DNA of 37,681 nucleotides from CAYXEN01 sp964464035. GTDB lineage: Bacteria > Krumholzibacteriota > Krumholzibacteriia > WVZY01. Location of the stretch: contig CAYXEN010000019.1 in assembly GCA_964464035.1 (NCBI GenBank), positions 1-37,681 on the forward strand, in the 5' to 3' direction. Under the pieces are notes generated by a model that searched no databases, had not been told where the DNA came from, and worked only from the letters and a program-made list of their open reading frames with translations. Position numbers and translations under genes: made by a program. Shown here piece by piece: positions 8,050 through 15,827 of the stretch; the first letter of the stretch is position 1; each line of letters starts with the position of its first letter.

Positions 8050-8075
8050 AACGTCCCCGCTCGGTTTTCTTTCTT
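8025..8075 (+). terminator. intrinsic terminator overlapping the end of the chemoreceptor-like gene
   Basis: GGGGACGTTCT (8025-8035) pairs perfectly with AGAACGTCCCC (8048-8058), an 11-bp stem with a 12-base loop, followed by a T-rich tail to about 8075. The TAG stop at 8047-8049 lies at the base of the loop and in the stem, so the final codons are also terminator sequence. Confidence 0.8.
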
Positions 8076-8098
8076 CGCGCGGGGCGGCGCTTACCGGT

Positions 8099-9031
8099 TC
8101 AGAGTTTTATGGATTTCACGAGTCGCTTGACGTGTTCGACGGATTTCATGAATTGCTTTCTCTCCGAAGCCTTCAGTTCGACCTCGATTACCTTTTCAAC
8201 GCCTCCGGCGCCGATGATCACGGGAACGCCGATGTAGTATCCCCTCACTCCATATTCCCCACTCAGCTTGGCGGCGCAGGTGAGCACTCTCTTCTTGTCC
8301 TTGAGATAGGCCTCCGCCATGGCGATTGCCGAAGCCGCAGGAGAGTAGTAAGCGGATCCGGTCTTGAGGAGTTTCACGATCTCGCCCCCCGCGAAGCGCG
8401 TTCTCTGGACTATGGCCTCGATCTTCTTTTTCGGCAGCAGGCTCGTCACCGGAACCCCCGCCACGGTGCAGTAACGGGGCAGCGGAACCATGGAATCGCC
8501 GTGCCCGCCGAGGACGAGGGCGGTCACGTCCTGGACGCTGACGCCGAGTTCCATCGCCACGAAAGTGCGGAAACGCGCCGTATCCAATACGCCGGCCATG
8601 CCGACCACCATGTTCTTCGGCAACCCGGTTATCCTCTCCATGGCATAGACCATCGCATCCAGGGGATTCGAGAGAACTATCACGAAGGCCTTGGGACAGT
8701 ATTTCTTTATGTTCTTGGCGACGTCCTTGATTATCACCAGGTTCTTGGCGAGCAGGTCGTCCCTGCTCATTCCCGGCTTGCGGGGAAATCCCGCGGTGAC
8801 GATCGCCACGTCGGCTCCCTTGATATCACGAAAGTCGTTCGTGCCCTCTATACGGACGTCGTACCCGCCTATCGGATTGGATTCCATTATGTCCAGAGCC
8901 TTGCCTTGAGGCATGCCCTCCACTATATCGTAGATACTTACGTCGCCCAGTTCCTTCTGAGCGGCCAGAAGGGCCAGCGTTCCGCCGATCTGGCCCCCTC
9001 CGATGAGAGCGATCTTCTTTCTCTTCATCAT
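8099..9031 (-). CDS. mdh: malate dehydrogenase, LDH-like type
   Basis: This is a protein of 310 residues, the usual size for LDH-like malate dehydrogenases of the Chloroflexus/Bacillus kind. It interconverts malate and oxaloacetate with NAD(H) in the TCA cycle. The NAD-binding motif GGGQIGGTLA is at the N-terminus, followed by an acidic strand end (YDI). The substrate segment ITAGFPRKPGMSRDDLL carries the two arginines of malate-type enzymes, SNPLD follows, and GGHGDSMVPL carries the catalytic His. The start is a double ATG at 9031/9028 with a purine-rich ribosome site. It lies 157 bases downstream of the NYN gene on the same strand, so it is probably a separate unit. Confidence 0.92.
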   Translation of the reverse strand: MMKRKKIALIGGGQIGGTLALLAAQKELGDVSIYDIVEGMPQGKALDIMESNPIGGYDVRIEGTNDFRDIKGADVAIVTAGFPRKPGMSRDDLLAKNLVIIKDVAKNIKKYCPKAFVIVLSNPLDAMVYAMERITGLPKNMVVGMAGVLDTARFRTFVAMELGVSVQDVTALVLGGHGDSMVPLPRYCTVAGVPVTSLLPKKKIEAIVQRTRFAGGEIVKLLKTGSAYYSPAASAIAMAEAYLKDKKRVLTCAAKLSGEYGVRGYYIGVPVIIGAGGVEKVIEVELKASERKQFMKSVEHVKRLVKSIKL

Positions 9032-9113
9032 CCTTTCCCCCCTTTTCTAGTTCTTGACTGCCGCCCGCCGCCGGGCGGTTCACGCACGAATCGAGTTCAT
9101 ATATTAACCTGCG

Positions 9114-9138
9114 AGTCTTCTTCGCGGAAGACTTTTTT
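9114..9138 (+). terminator. plus-oriented terminator-like hairpin between the NYN gene and mdh
   Basis: AGTCTTC (9114-9120) and GAAGACT (9127-9133) form a 7-bp stem with loop TTCGCG, followed by T on the plus strand. No plus-strand gene reads into it, while both neighbours are on the minus strand, where no T run follows. It might stop antisense transcription or be only a weak structure. Confidence 0.4.
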
Positions 9139-9188
9139 GCCCCTTGTGGAGGACCCGCTGTCGCAACATCCGGGTAGCCGCCGAAGGA

Positions 9189-9698
9189 TCACTCGTCTCT
9201 TTCCTCTCCCTCCTTTCCCTCCGAAAACTTGTCCAACCAATAATCGACGTCCTGCTCGGATGGATCCGGTTTTTCCCCGCCGCCGTCCCCGCCCTTGGCC
9301 CCGCTCTTCAATCGCTCCAGGAACTCCTGGGAGGATATCACCCTGGCCCCCATCTTGCCGGCGGTCCTCCCTATGTCGGCCCGGTCCGACGTCACAACTA
9401 TGTAAGACCTCGGGTTCGCAGCCTTCTCGAGAGTGGATATTATCAAGTCATCCGCGCTCCGAAAGGAACTGCTGAATATCATCTGCAACCTGCCCGGAAC
9501 GACCGCTTCCGCCTGCATCATTCCTCCCCTCCCGTCGAAGACCACGGTCACCTGGACCTTCTTGGCGTGCAGGTAGCCCTTGATCATTTCGATCACTTCA
9601 TGCCTGGCCTTTTCGAGATCACCCTTGAGGATTCTCCTTATCCTCCTGTCGGCGTACATGAGGTTGTAACCATCTATTATGATCTTCTGGAAGGACAA
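9189..9698 (-). CDS. NYN-domain (YacP/Rae1-like) putative ribonuclease
   Basis: This 169-residue protein belongs to the NYN/PIN-like nuclease fold. The acidic residues expected for metal binding are present: D9 (IIIDGYNLMY), D55 (VVFDGRGG), D83/D84 (SADDLI) and D105/D108 (VTSDRADIG). Homologues such as Bacillus YacP/Rae1 cleave mRNA on the ribosome (family knowledge). The C-terminal 35 residues are a Gly/Lys/Asp/Glu-rich tail. The start is a TTG at 9698, chosen because it places the core motif at residues 5-15 as in homologues; the ribosome site (AAAGAGAAG) is weak. It follows the dnaE2-type gene by 31 bases and is probably part of the LexA-controlled operon. Whether it acts in the damage response is inference. 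Confidence 0.8.
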   Translation of the reverse strand: MSFQKIIIDGYNLMYADRRIRRILKGDLEKARHEVIEMIKGYLHAKKVQVTVVFDGRGGMMQAEAVVPGRLQMIFSSSFRSADDLIISTLEKAANPRSYIVVTSDRADIGRTAGKMGARVISSQEFLERLKSGAKGGDGGGEKPDPSEQDVDYWLDKFSEGKEGEERDE

Positions 9699-9729
9699 GA
9701 CGCTTCTCTTTCGTTACCGGCGCGGCGTT

Positions 9730-12700
9730 CTACGCGAGCAACCCGATCTTTTCCACGACGACGTTAGGTATTCCCATATCCACATCCACCTTCCCCATTA
9801 TGAGGAAAGGGCCGGGTCCCCTCAAGAGTTCTTCGGCGCAACGTTCGTACACGTCGGGGAAAAACGTCGTCTCTATCCTGCCCATCTCGTCGGAAAAACT
9901 GACGAACCCCATCATCCTTCCCTCCCCCTCGGTGCGGAGCCTCTTCAGAGCCACCTTCCAGCCGAGGGTGTAGACCGTCCTGCCGTCGCAGTCGCCCAGA
10001 TTCACGGAGTAGACTATCGGGCGGAGCCTGCGGGCCGTTTCCACGCGGCGCCGGAAGAGCGCGAAGGGATGCGCGGAAATCGTCACGTCGAGACACTCGA
10101 GCTCTTCGGCGAGCCTCTCTTCCAACGTGAGATCCTCGAGGGGAGGAAGTTCCTTTACCAGTTCCCTCACGTCCGCTCCCCCTTTTCCCCCCGCGGCCGC
10201 GCGGACCCCTCCCGCAACCCGGCCCCCGTAGACCAGGCCGACCTGCCAGAGTATCTCGGGGCGGCTTCCCCCGAGCGAGTCCATCGCCCCGCACCTGGCC
10301 AGCGTCTCGGCTTCCCGTCGCGTGAGCGGAACTCTCGCGAGCAAGTCGTCCACCGAACGGTACTCCCCCCCGCTCCGTTCGGCCACGATGCGCTCCATCA
10401 TCTCGGTTCTCAACCCTTTTACCTGCATGAGCCCCGTCCTTATCTCCCGGCCTCTCCCCTCGTACGCCACCGCGCTCCTGTTCACGCAGGGCGGAAGCAG
10501 CGTGAGCCCCATCCTCCTCGCCTCCTCGATGTATTCCATCGTCGAATAGTACCCGCCCCGGTTCGAGAGCACCGCGGCCATGAACTCGGCCGGGTAGTGC
10601 GAGCGCCAGTAGAGACTCTGAAAGGATTCGAGCGCGAAGGAGGCGGAGTGCGCCTTGCAGAAGGCGTAACCGGCGAAGGATTCGATCCGGGAGAAGACCT
10701 CCTCTATCACCCGCCCCGGTATCCCCTTCTCCCTCGCCCCGGCGAAGAAACGCTCCCGGTAGTTCTCCATCCTTTCCCAGTTGCGCTTCTTCGACATGCA
10801 AAGTCGCAACCCGTCGGCCTCGGCGAGCGTCATCCCCGCCATGGCCACCGCCGTCTGTATCACCTGCTCCTGGTAGATCAGGCAGCCGTAGGTGTCCCCG
10901 AGCACGCCCTCGAGGCAAGGATGGGGATAACTGACGGGTTCTTCGCCCAGGTAGCGGCGCAGGTATTCCCGCTTGCCTCCGTAATTCGACACGCCCGGCC
11001 GAATGATCGACGAGAGGGCCGTCAGAACTTCGAAATCGTCGCAGCGGGCCTGCTTGAGAAGCTGCTGCATGATCGGCGACTCGATGTAGAAAGCCCCCTC
11101 CGTCTTGCCTTCGCGCATGAGCGCCTTGGCCTTCTCGTCGGCGAGGTAGTCGATGTCTTCTTCGGCGACGTCAATCCCGTAGTTTCGTTCCACCGCGCGC
11201 ACGGTGTCCCTTATCACGGCCAGGCCCTTCTGGCCGATGACGTCGATCTTGATGAGCCCCGCGTCCTCCACCGGGTACATGCTCCACTGCGTGATCGCAA
11301 GGCCCCTCTCCCCCATCTCGAGCGGCATGAGGTCCGTGATCGGCTCGGGCGCTATCACAAGGCCGCAGGGATGCGTGGCGAGGTGCCGGGGAAATCCCGC
11401 CATCCGCTTCGCAGTCGCCAGAATCGTCCTGAAGGGCTCTTCGCGAAGCGGCAGGCTCCTGGTGTCCGGTCTCGCCGCCAATTCCTCTTCCAGCCCTTCC
11501 GTGCTCTCGAAACGGGGTATCCTCTTCACCACGGCATCGATCTCCCCCTCCGGGATGCCGAAAGCCTTGGCCGTCTCCCTTATGGCCGATCGCGCACGCA
11601 GCGTGCTCACGGTGGACACCATCGCGGTATGATCGCGGCCGTACTTCGAAAAAATGTAGCGGAGAATCACCTCCCTGTCCTCCGTGCCGAAATCGAGGTC
11701 GAAATCGGGAGGGGTGGCCCGCTCGAGGTTCAGAAAACGCTCGAAGAATAGATTGTGTTCCATTGGATTCACGTGGGTTATGCCGAGGCAGTAGGAGACC
11801 ATGCTGTTCGCCGCCGACCCCCTGCCCAGCGAAGGAATCCCCCTCTCGCGGGCGAAACGGGCTATGTCCCAGCAGACGAGAAAATATGAAGCCATGCCCA
11901 GGCGCTCGATCACGTCGAGTTCCCTGGTGAGAAGGTCGAGCGCCTCCCGGCCGAAGGCTCCCAGGCGCCTGCGCAGGCCGTCGAAGGCCAGGGCGGCCAG
12001 GTAAGAGAAACAACTCTCGCCGGGAGGAGGATCGAAGCGCGGCGGGCGGGGGATGTCGAAGTCGAGATCCACGTCCACCCTCCAGGCCACTTCGGCGGCG
12101 TTGCGCAACGCCTCGGGGAAATCCCTGAAGATGTCTCTCATCTCCTCCTCGCCCTTCATCCAGCAGGCACGATCCACCGTCGCTCCCCGGGGAAGGGTCC
12201 CTATAGTGCTCCTCGTACGAACGGCGCAGAGCACGCGGTGGAGCGCGTACCCCTCGGGGGCGGCGAAATGGACCCGGTTGGTCGCTATGGTTTCGAGGCG
12301 GAGATTTCCGGCGAGGCTCTCGAGATAGTACCGTCTCTGCTTCGCTCCCCTCTCCTCACCGGGGGGCAGAGCGACGTAGACGTTCCTCCTCCCTTGCAAG
12401 GCCCGCAAGAGATCGATGGAATCGCTTAGAACAAATATATTTTCAGACGATGCCCGAAGTGCTTTCTCGAGCGAGAAATCCTTTTGCAAATGCCTGGCGG
12501 TCACCAGCCGGCACGTCTCCTTGTAGCCCTCGAGATCGGCGGGGATGACGACGGCCCTCCCGGGGGGAGAACCCGGATCGCCGGGGCGGGGACAGACGAG
12601 CTCGACGCCGACGATGGGCTTGAGCCCCGCCTCCCTGCAGGCCTTGACGAAGGGCACGACGGCGTACATGCCGTTCGTATCGGTGAGGGCCAGGGCGGGC

Positions 12701-12798
12701 ATGCCGAGGGAGGCCGCCCTCTTCACGAGCTCTTCCACGCTGCTCGCCCCGGAGAGGAGCGAATAGTTCGAATGAACCTCGAGGTGAACGAAGGACAT
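9730..12798 (-). CDS. dnaE2: DnaE2-type DNA polymerase III alpha subunit (translesion)
   Basis: This C-family polymerase has 1022 residues, shorter than replicative DnaE1 (about 1150) and ending at the OB domain without a tau-binding tail, as in DnaE2/ImuC. Domains in order: PHP domain (about 1-240, starting HLEVHSNYSLLSGASS), palm/fingers, helix-hairpin-helix and OB fold (about 930-1022). Catalytic aspartates are visible as D365/D367 in PDFDLDF and D519 in LIKIDVIG, and GRGSAANSMVSYCLGIT is conserved. DnaE2 proteins copy damaged DNA during the SOS response, often with ImuA/ImuB, neither of which is in this window. Only one base separates it from lexA, so it is almost certainly co-transcribed with lexA. 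A replicative DnaE should exist elsewhere in the genome. DnaE2 identity rests on length and context; a DnaE1-like variant is the alternative. Confidence 0.85.
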   Translation of the reverse strand: MSFVHLEVHSNYSLLSGASSVEELVKRAASLGMPALALTDTNGMYAVVPFVKACREAGLKPIVGVELVCPRPGDPGSPPGRAVVIPADLEGYKETCRLVTARHLQKDFSLEKALRASSENIFVLSDSIDLLRALQGRRNVYVALPPGEERGAKQRRYYLESLAGNLRLETIATNRVHFAAPEGYALHRVLCAVRTRSTIGTLPRGATVDRACWMKGEEEMRDIFRDFPEALRNAAEVAWRVDVDLDFDIPRPPRFDPPPGESCFSYLAALAFDGLRRRLGAFGREALDLLTRELDVIERLGMASYFLVCWDIARFARERGIPSLGRGSAANSMVSYCLGITHVNPMEHNLFFERFLNLERATPPDFDLDFGTEDREVILRYIFSKYGRDHTAMVSTVSTLRARSAIRETAKAFGIPEGEIDAVVKRIPRFESTEGLEEELAARPDTRSLPLREEPFRTILATAKRMAGFPRHLATHPCGLVIAPEPITDLMPLEMGERGLAITQWSMYPVEDAGLIKIDVIGQKGLAVIRDTVRAVERNYGIDVAEEDIDYLADEKAKALMREGKTEGAFYIESPIMQQLLKQARCDDFEVLTALSSIIRPGVSNYGGKREYLRRYLGEEPVSYPHPCLEGVLGDTYGCLIYQEQVIQTAVAMAGMTLAEADGLRLCMSKKRNWERMENYRERFFAGAREKGIPGRVIEEVFSRIESFAGYAFCKAHSASFALESFQSLYWRSHYPAEFMAAVLSNRGGYYSTMEYIEEARRMGLTLLPPCVNRSAVAYEGRGREIRTGLMQVKGLRTEMMERIVAERSGGEYRSVDDLLARVPLTRREAETLARCGAMDSLGGSRPEILWQVGLVYGGRVAGGVRAAAGGKGGADVRELVKELPPLEDLTLEERLAEELECLDVTISAHPFALFRRRVETARRLRPIVYSVNLGDCDGRTVYTLGWKVALKRLRTEGEGRMMGFVSFSDEMGRIETTFFPDVYERCAEELLRGPGPFLIMGKVDVDMGIPNVVVEKIGLLA

Positions 12799-12799
12799 C

Positions 12800-13420
12800 T
12801 CACCGATAATTCCTGAGCAACCCCACGACCACTCCCTGGACGCGGACCTCCCGGGCGTCGAAAACCATCGGGGGATGAGCAGGGTTGGCCGAGACGAGTT
12901 TCACCTTCTTGCCGCTCCGGTGGAAACGCTTGACCGCCGCTTCGCTGCCCCTGATCAGAGCGATGACCAAGGAACCGTTCTCCGCCGCGCTCGCCTTTTC
13001 CACTATGAGCACGTCGCCGTCGAGTATTCCCTCGTCCACCATGGAGTCGCCCGTGACTCTGAGCGCGTACGTCTCTTTCCGTCCCAGAAAAGCCTCGGGC
13101 ACCGGTATCTCCTCCGCGTCCACTATCGCCTCCACGGGACTGCCCGCCGCGACCCTGCCGAGCAACGGCACGGTCCGCGCGGAGCGTTTCACGAGGAGAT
13201 CGGGCGTGAGGCTTATGGAACGCGAGCGGTTCCACCCGCGCGTGAGATACCCCTTGGCTGCGAGTTTCTCCACGTGCTCGTGAACGGTGCTCACCGCGGC
13301 GAGGCCGAAGTGGTCCCTTATCTCTTCGAGGGAGGGAGCATAGCCCTCGGTCTCGAGGAAGGCGGTGATGAACTTGAGGATCTCCCGCTGGCGCCTGGTC
13401 AGCACAGCCAGTTTTTTCAC
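12800..13420 (-). CDS. lexA: LexA repressor
   Basis: LexA of 206 residues from a GTG start. The N-terminal winged helix carries REILKFITAFLETEGYAPSL and the recognition region LAAVSTVHEHVEKLAAKGYL, which resembles Gram-positive LexA (STVHxHL). The self-cleavage site is AA-G at A92-G93 (RVAAGSP), the catalytic serine is S126 (GDSMVDEGI) and the lysine is K164 (AAVKRF). It represses DNA-damage genes until RecA filaments trigger cleavage. The start is decided by an almost perfect ribosome site, GGAGGTGATC at 13421-13430, directly before the GTG; a TTG at 13432 would overlap that site. Its own promoter carries the direct-repeat operator at 13476-13494, as does dinB, which fits autoregulation. It heads the unit lexA - dnaE2 - NYN. 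Confidence 0.95.
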   Translation of the reverse strand: MKKLAVLTRRQREILKFITAFLETEGYAPSLEEIRDHFGLAAVSTVHEHVEKLAAKGYLTRGWNRSRSISLTPDLLVKRSARTVPLLGRVAAGSPVEAIVDAEEIPVPEAFLGRKETYALRVTGDSMVDEGILDGDVLIVEKASAAENGSLVIALIRGSEAAVKRFHRSGKKVKLVSANPAHPPMVFDAREVRVQGVVVGLLRNYR

Positions 13421-13430
13421 GATCACCTCC
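13421..13430 (-). promoter_or_regulatory. ribosome binding site that fixes the lexA start
   Basis: Minus-strand GGAGGTGATC is complementary to the 3' end of 16S rRNA over ten bases and ends directly before the GTG at 13420 (GGAGG to GTG is five bases). Confidence 0.85.
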
Positions 13431-13468
13431 AAGGATCGCCCTGCCGAATACGACGTGGTTCGGCGATC

Positions 13469-13497
13469 ATTGTATCCGAAAGTAAACCGAAAGTCAA
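13469..13497 (-). promoter_or_regulatory. lexA promoter with direct-repeat LexA operator in the spacer
   Basis: On the minus strand, TTGACT (13497-13492) and TACAAT (13474-13469) are separated by 17 bp. The spacer, together with the last three bases of the -35, holds two direct copies of ACTTTCGG (13494-13487 and 13483-13476) separated by TTT, a period of 11 bp. An identical 24-bp block lies in the dinB promoter. A repressor here would block RNA polymerase directly. LexA as the binder is inferred from the shared block and the two gene identities. Confidence 0.85.
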
Positions 13498-13755
13498 GAC
13501 GAAAATTCCTTGAGAAGTCACGTCACGACACCTGTCTTTTGCCTTTTGTTTGCATCAGTTACAAACTTTCGGGTCGATTGCGCTTAGAAGCATGACTGCT
13601 TTTTCAGAGCCGGGTTGGAAACGATCGTTCAGGCCCGCCGTGGGTGCGATGCCGCCTTTTCGCCGGCGGCGCTTCCATGTTGGGCTGGACTTTTCGGCCC
13701 GTGGTGCTAAGCTTGGATCAGGCTCTAATCCATCCCCTTCAAGGAGGTGGCAGTC

Positions 13756-14373
13756 ATGTCGAGATTCAAACTCACCGCCCTTTTTCTTCTCCTTCTCTCT
13801 TCCTCTCCGGTCCTTGCCGGCGACCTCGATTCCAAGGCCCTCGAGGTGTGCAGGAACAAGTGCATGGAACTATCCGCGAAGGTTACCAAGGCACTCCACG
13901 ACGACATGTTGGCCAAGGGAGTCACCGGAGCGGTCGCAACCTGCGCGGAGACCGTGGACGCTATGTGCAGGCGCTTCTCCGCCGAACCCGGTTTGACCAT
14001 GGAGAGAATATCCGTTTCCCGCCTGCGTGAGCAGAAGCGCCTCGGTTCATTCGAGGCCTCGGCGCTCGAGCGCATGATCAAGGCGGGCTCTGCAGGCGAC
14101 GGATCGAAGGGCGAGGAATTCCGGTGGGAAAGAACCGAAAGAGGCTTCGTCGGAACGTACGTGCGCGCGATCACGATCGAACCCATTTGCCTGACGTGTC
14201 ACGGCCCCAAGGATCTCGTTCCACCGGAGGTCAGGGACTTGATGGTGAAGAAATACGGGGCGCTCCCCTCTGACAATCAAGTGGGAGAAATCAAGGGCGC
14301 CATCGTGGTCAGCGTGAAGCTCCCGGAGGCCAAGCATCTGCTGGCCGAGGAACCGAAGAGCGAAAAAGAATGA
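13756..14373 (+). CDS. exported Tll0287-like (DUF3365) single-heme protein
   Basis: This protein has 205 residues. A signal peptide (MSRFKLTALFLLLLSSSPVLAG) precedes a helix-rich domain. The C-terminal half has CLTCHG (C145, C148, H149), one c-type heme site, preceded by the RAITIEPICL segment typical of the Tll0287-like/DUF3365 family, whose PAS-like fold binds one heme and may sense redox state or small ligands (family knowledge). The start at 13756 is chosen because AAGGAGG at 13741-13747 is eight bases upstream; a GTG at 13747 would overlap that site. The gene is a single unit, divergent from lexA. Its maturation would need the ResB/CcsA system encoded at 29020-31286. The role is unknown. 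Confidence 0.82.
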   Translation: MSRFKLTALFLLLLSSSPVLAGDLDSKALEVCRNKCMELSAKVTKALHDDMLAKGVTGAVATCAETVDAMCRRFSAEPGLTMERISVSRLREQKRLGSFEASALERMIKAGSAGDGSKGEEFRWERTERGFVGTYVRAITIEPICLTCHGPKDLVPPEVRDLMVKKYGALPSDNQVGEIKGAIVVSVKLPEAKHLLAEEPKSEKE

Positions 14374-14684
14374 CCGCGCGGACTCTCTGAACGGGAGGAC
14401 GCTGTTTTTCTTGCAAAACAAATCATTTCTGCTATAAAGCATCCCAAGAAATTGTTTGCAAGCTTAGACGCCTTCCTCTATCATGCATTGCAATCATACC
14501 ATTGCTTGGTCGATGGAGTACGACTCGGCGCCGGCACGGAGCCGGACTGCACATTTCGCAAGTACGAACAAACGAAACAATCGAACCCCGCCAGCCGCGG
14601 GATCGAAGGCCGCCCGAAGCATGGGAGCGAGGGGGTGCCGCTTTCAATCCGCAGGCACAGGGCCGAAAGGTAAGGAGGTCGAAA
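14374..14684 (+). other. intergenic region: promoter and long structured leader of the acyl-CoA dehydrogenase gene
   Basis: A promoter-like pair lies at 14411-14438, so about 240 bases of leader would precede the TTG start. The leader holds two small GC stems of the same shape: CCGGC/GCCGG with a 5-base loop at 14531-14545, and CCCGC/GCGGG with a 5-base loop at 14587-14601. I recognise no known riboswitch and no convincing small gene here. Confidence 0.4.
14411..14438 (+). promoter_or_regulatory. candidate promoter of the acyl-CoA dehydrogenase gene
   Basis: TTGCAA (14411-14416) and TATAAA (14433-14438) are separated by 16 bp in a locally AT-rich stretch. Both hexamers are close to sigma-70 consensus. 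Confidence 0.5.
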
Positions 14685-15827
14685 TTGGTCGATTTTCAAT
14701 TGTCGGAAATTCAACTCGCTTTGCAGAGAACGGCCAGGGAATTCGCCGAGAAAGAAATGAAACCGGTCGCCGCCAAGTACGACCGCGGCGAGGATTTTCC
14801 GTGGGACGTCATGAAAAAGGCTTTCGAAGCCGGTTTCCTGTCCTCCTCGATCGAAGCCGAATACGGCGGTGGAGGCCTCAGTCTGTTGGATACCGCCATC
14901 GTCAGCGAAGAACTTGCGGCCGGGTGCGCGGGCCTTTTCACGTCCATGATGGCGAATTCGCTGGCCTTGACGCCGATCATCCTTTTCGGGACCGATGAAC
15001 AGAAGAAGAAGTTTCTTACCCCCTTCACCGAGGAAATGAGGTTCGCAGCTTTCTGCTTGACCGAGCGGGAGGCCGGCTCGGACGCGGGACGCGTCCAGAC
15101 GACGGCGGACAAAGTCGGCGACGAGTACGTGATCAACGGTTCGAAGTGTTTCATTACCAACGGCGGCGTTGCGAAGCTGCTCGTCGTGTTCGCCAACACG
15201 GCGAAAGAGAAAGGCACGCGCGGAATGTCCGCCCTCATCGTTCCCGCCGACACGCCGGGAATCACCATCGGCAAGGCCGAGGACAAGATGGGACACCGCG
15301 CCTCGAACACGGTGGAGATATACTTCGAGGACGTCAAGGTGCCGAAGGAGAATCTTCTCGCCAAGGAGGGATTGGGTTTCCTGGTCGCGATGAAGACGCT
15401 CGACAAGGCTCGCCCCAGTGTCGGTGCCGCCGGGGTCGGAGTGGCCCGCGCCGCCCTGGAGTACGCCATCGAATACGCGAAGACGCGCGAGCAATTCGGA
15501 AAACCGATCGGCGTGTTCCAGCACATAGGCTTCAAGCTCGCCGACATGGCCACCGAGGTGAACGCAGCCAGGCATCTCGTGTGGCACGCCGCATGGATGA
15601 TAGACAACGGCATGAAGGCTTCGAAGGAAGCGGCCATGGCCAAGGCTTACGCGTCGGACGTCGCCATGAGGGCCACGGTCGAAGCGGTGCAGATATACGG
15701 CGGGTACGGCTACATGAAGGACTACCCCATCGAGAAGCTGATGCGGGACGCGAAGCTCCTGCAGATCTACGAAGGCACGAACGAGATCCAGAGACTCGTC
15801 ATATCACGTGAACTGATGTCGAAGTGA
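14685..15827 (+). CDS. acyl-CoA dehydrogenase
   Basis: This 380-residue enzyme has the typical family length. It oxidises an acyl-CoA to the 2-enoyl-CoA with FAD and hands electrons to ETF. Family signatures are present: FCLTEREAGSDAG near the flavin, the segment RASNTVEIYFEDVKVP, and YEGTNEIQR near the end, where E363 is the likely catalytic base as in short-chain and butyryl-CoA enzymes. Chain-length preference cannot be read from this. The start is a TTG at 14685, set by AAGGAGG at 14672-14678; upstream in-frame ATGs would add a 61-residue extension unlike the family. ETF:quinone oxidoreductase at 19410 is the expected downstream partner. The 3' end overlaps convergent dinB by 24 bases. 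Confidence 0.9.
   Translation: MVDFQLSEIQLALQRTAREFAEKEMKPVAAKYDRGEDFPWDVMKKAFEAGFLSSSIEAEYGGGGLSLLDTAIVSEELAAGCAGLFTSMMANSLALTPIILFGTDEQKKKFLTPFTEEMRFAAFCLTEREAGSDAGRVQTTADKVGDEYVINGSKCFITNGGVAKLLVVFANTAKEKGTRGMSALIVPADTPGITIGKAEDKMGHRASNTVEIYFEDVKVPKENLLAKEGLGFLVAMKTLDKARPSVGAAGVGVARAALEYAIEYAKTREQFGKPIGVFQHIGFKLADMATEVNAARHLVWHAAWMIDNGMKASKEAAMAKAYASDVAMRATVEAVQIYGGYGYMKDYPIEKLMRDAKLLQIYEGTNEIQRLVISRELMSK

Noticed and set aside
7982..9475. A 497-codon plus-strand open frame opposite mdh and the NYN gene
   Set aside because: It has no ribosome site and its composition is that of an antisense shadow; mdh motifs on the other strand are unmistakable.
9679..11751. A 690-codon plus-strand open frame opposite the polymerase gene
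   Set aside because: It is rich in His, Arg and Pro with no family resemblance and lies entirely opposite well-conserved polymerase motifs. Such frames are common in GC-rich genes.
13565..13572. A single ACTTTCGG on the plus strand between lexA and the Tll0287-like gene
   Set aside because: There is no second copy 11 bp away on either side, and one exact 8-mer is expected about once by chance in a window this size. It is not listed as an operator.
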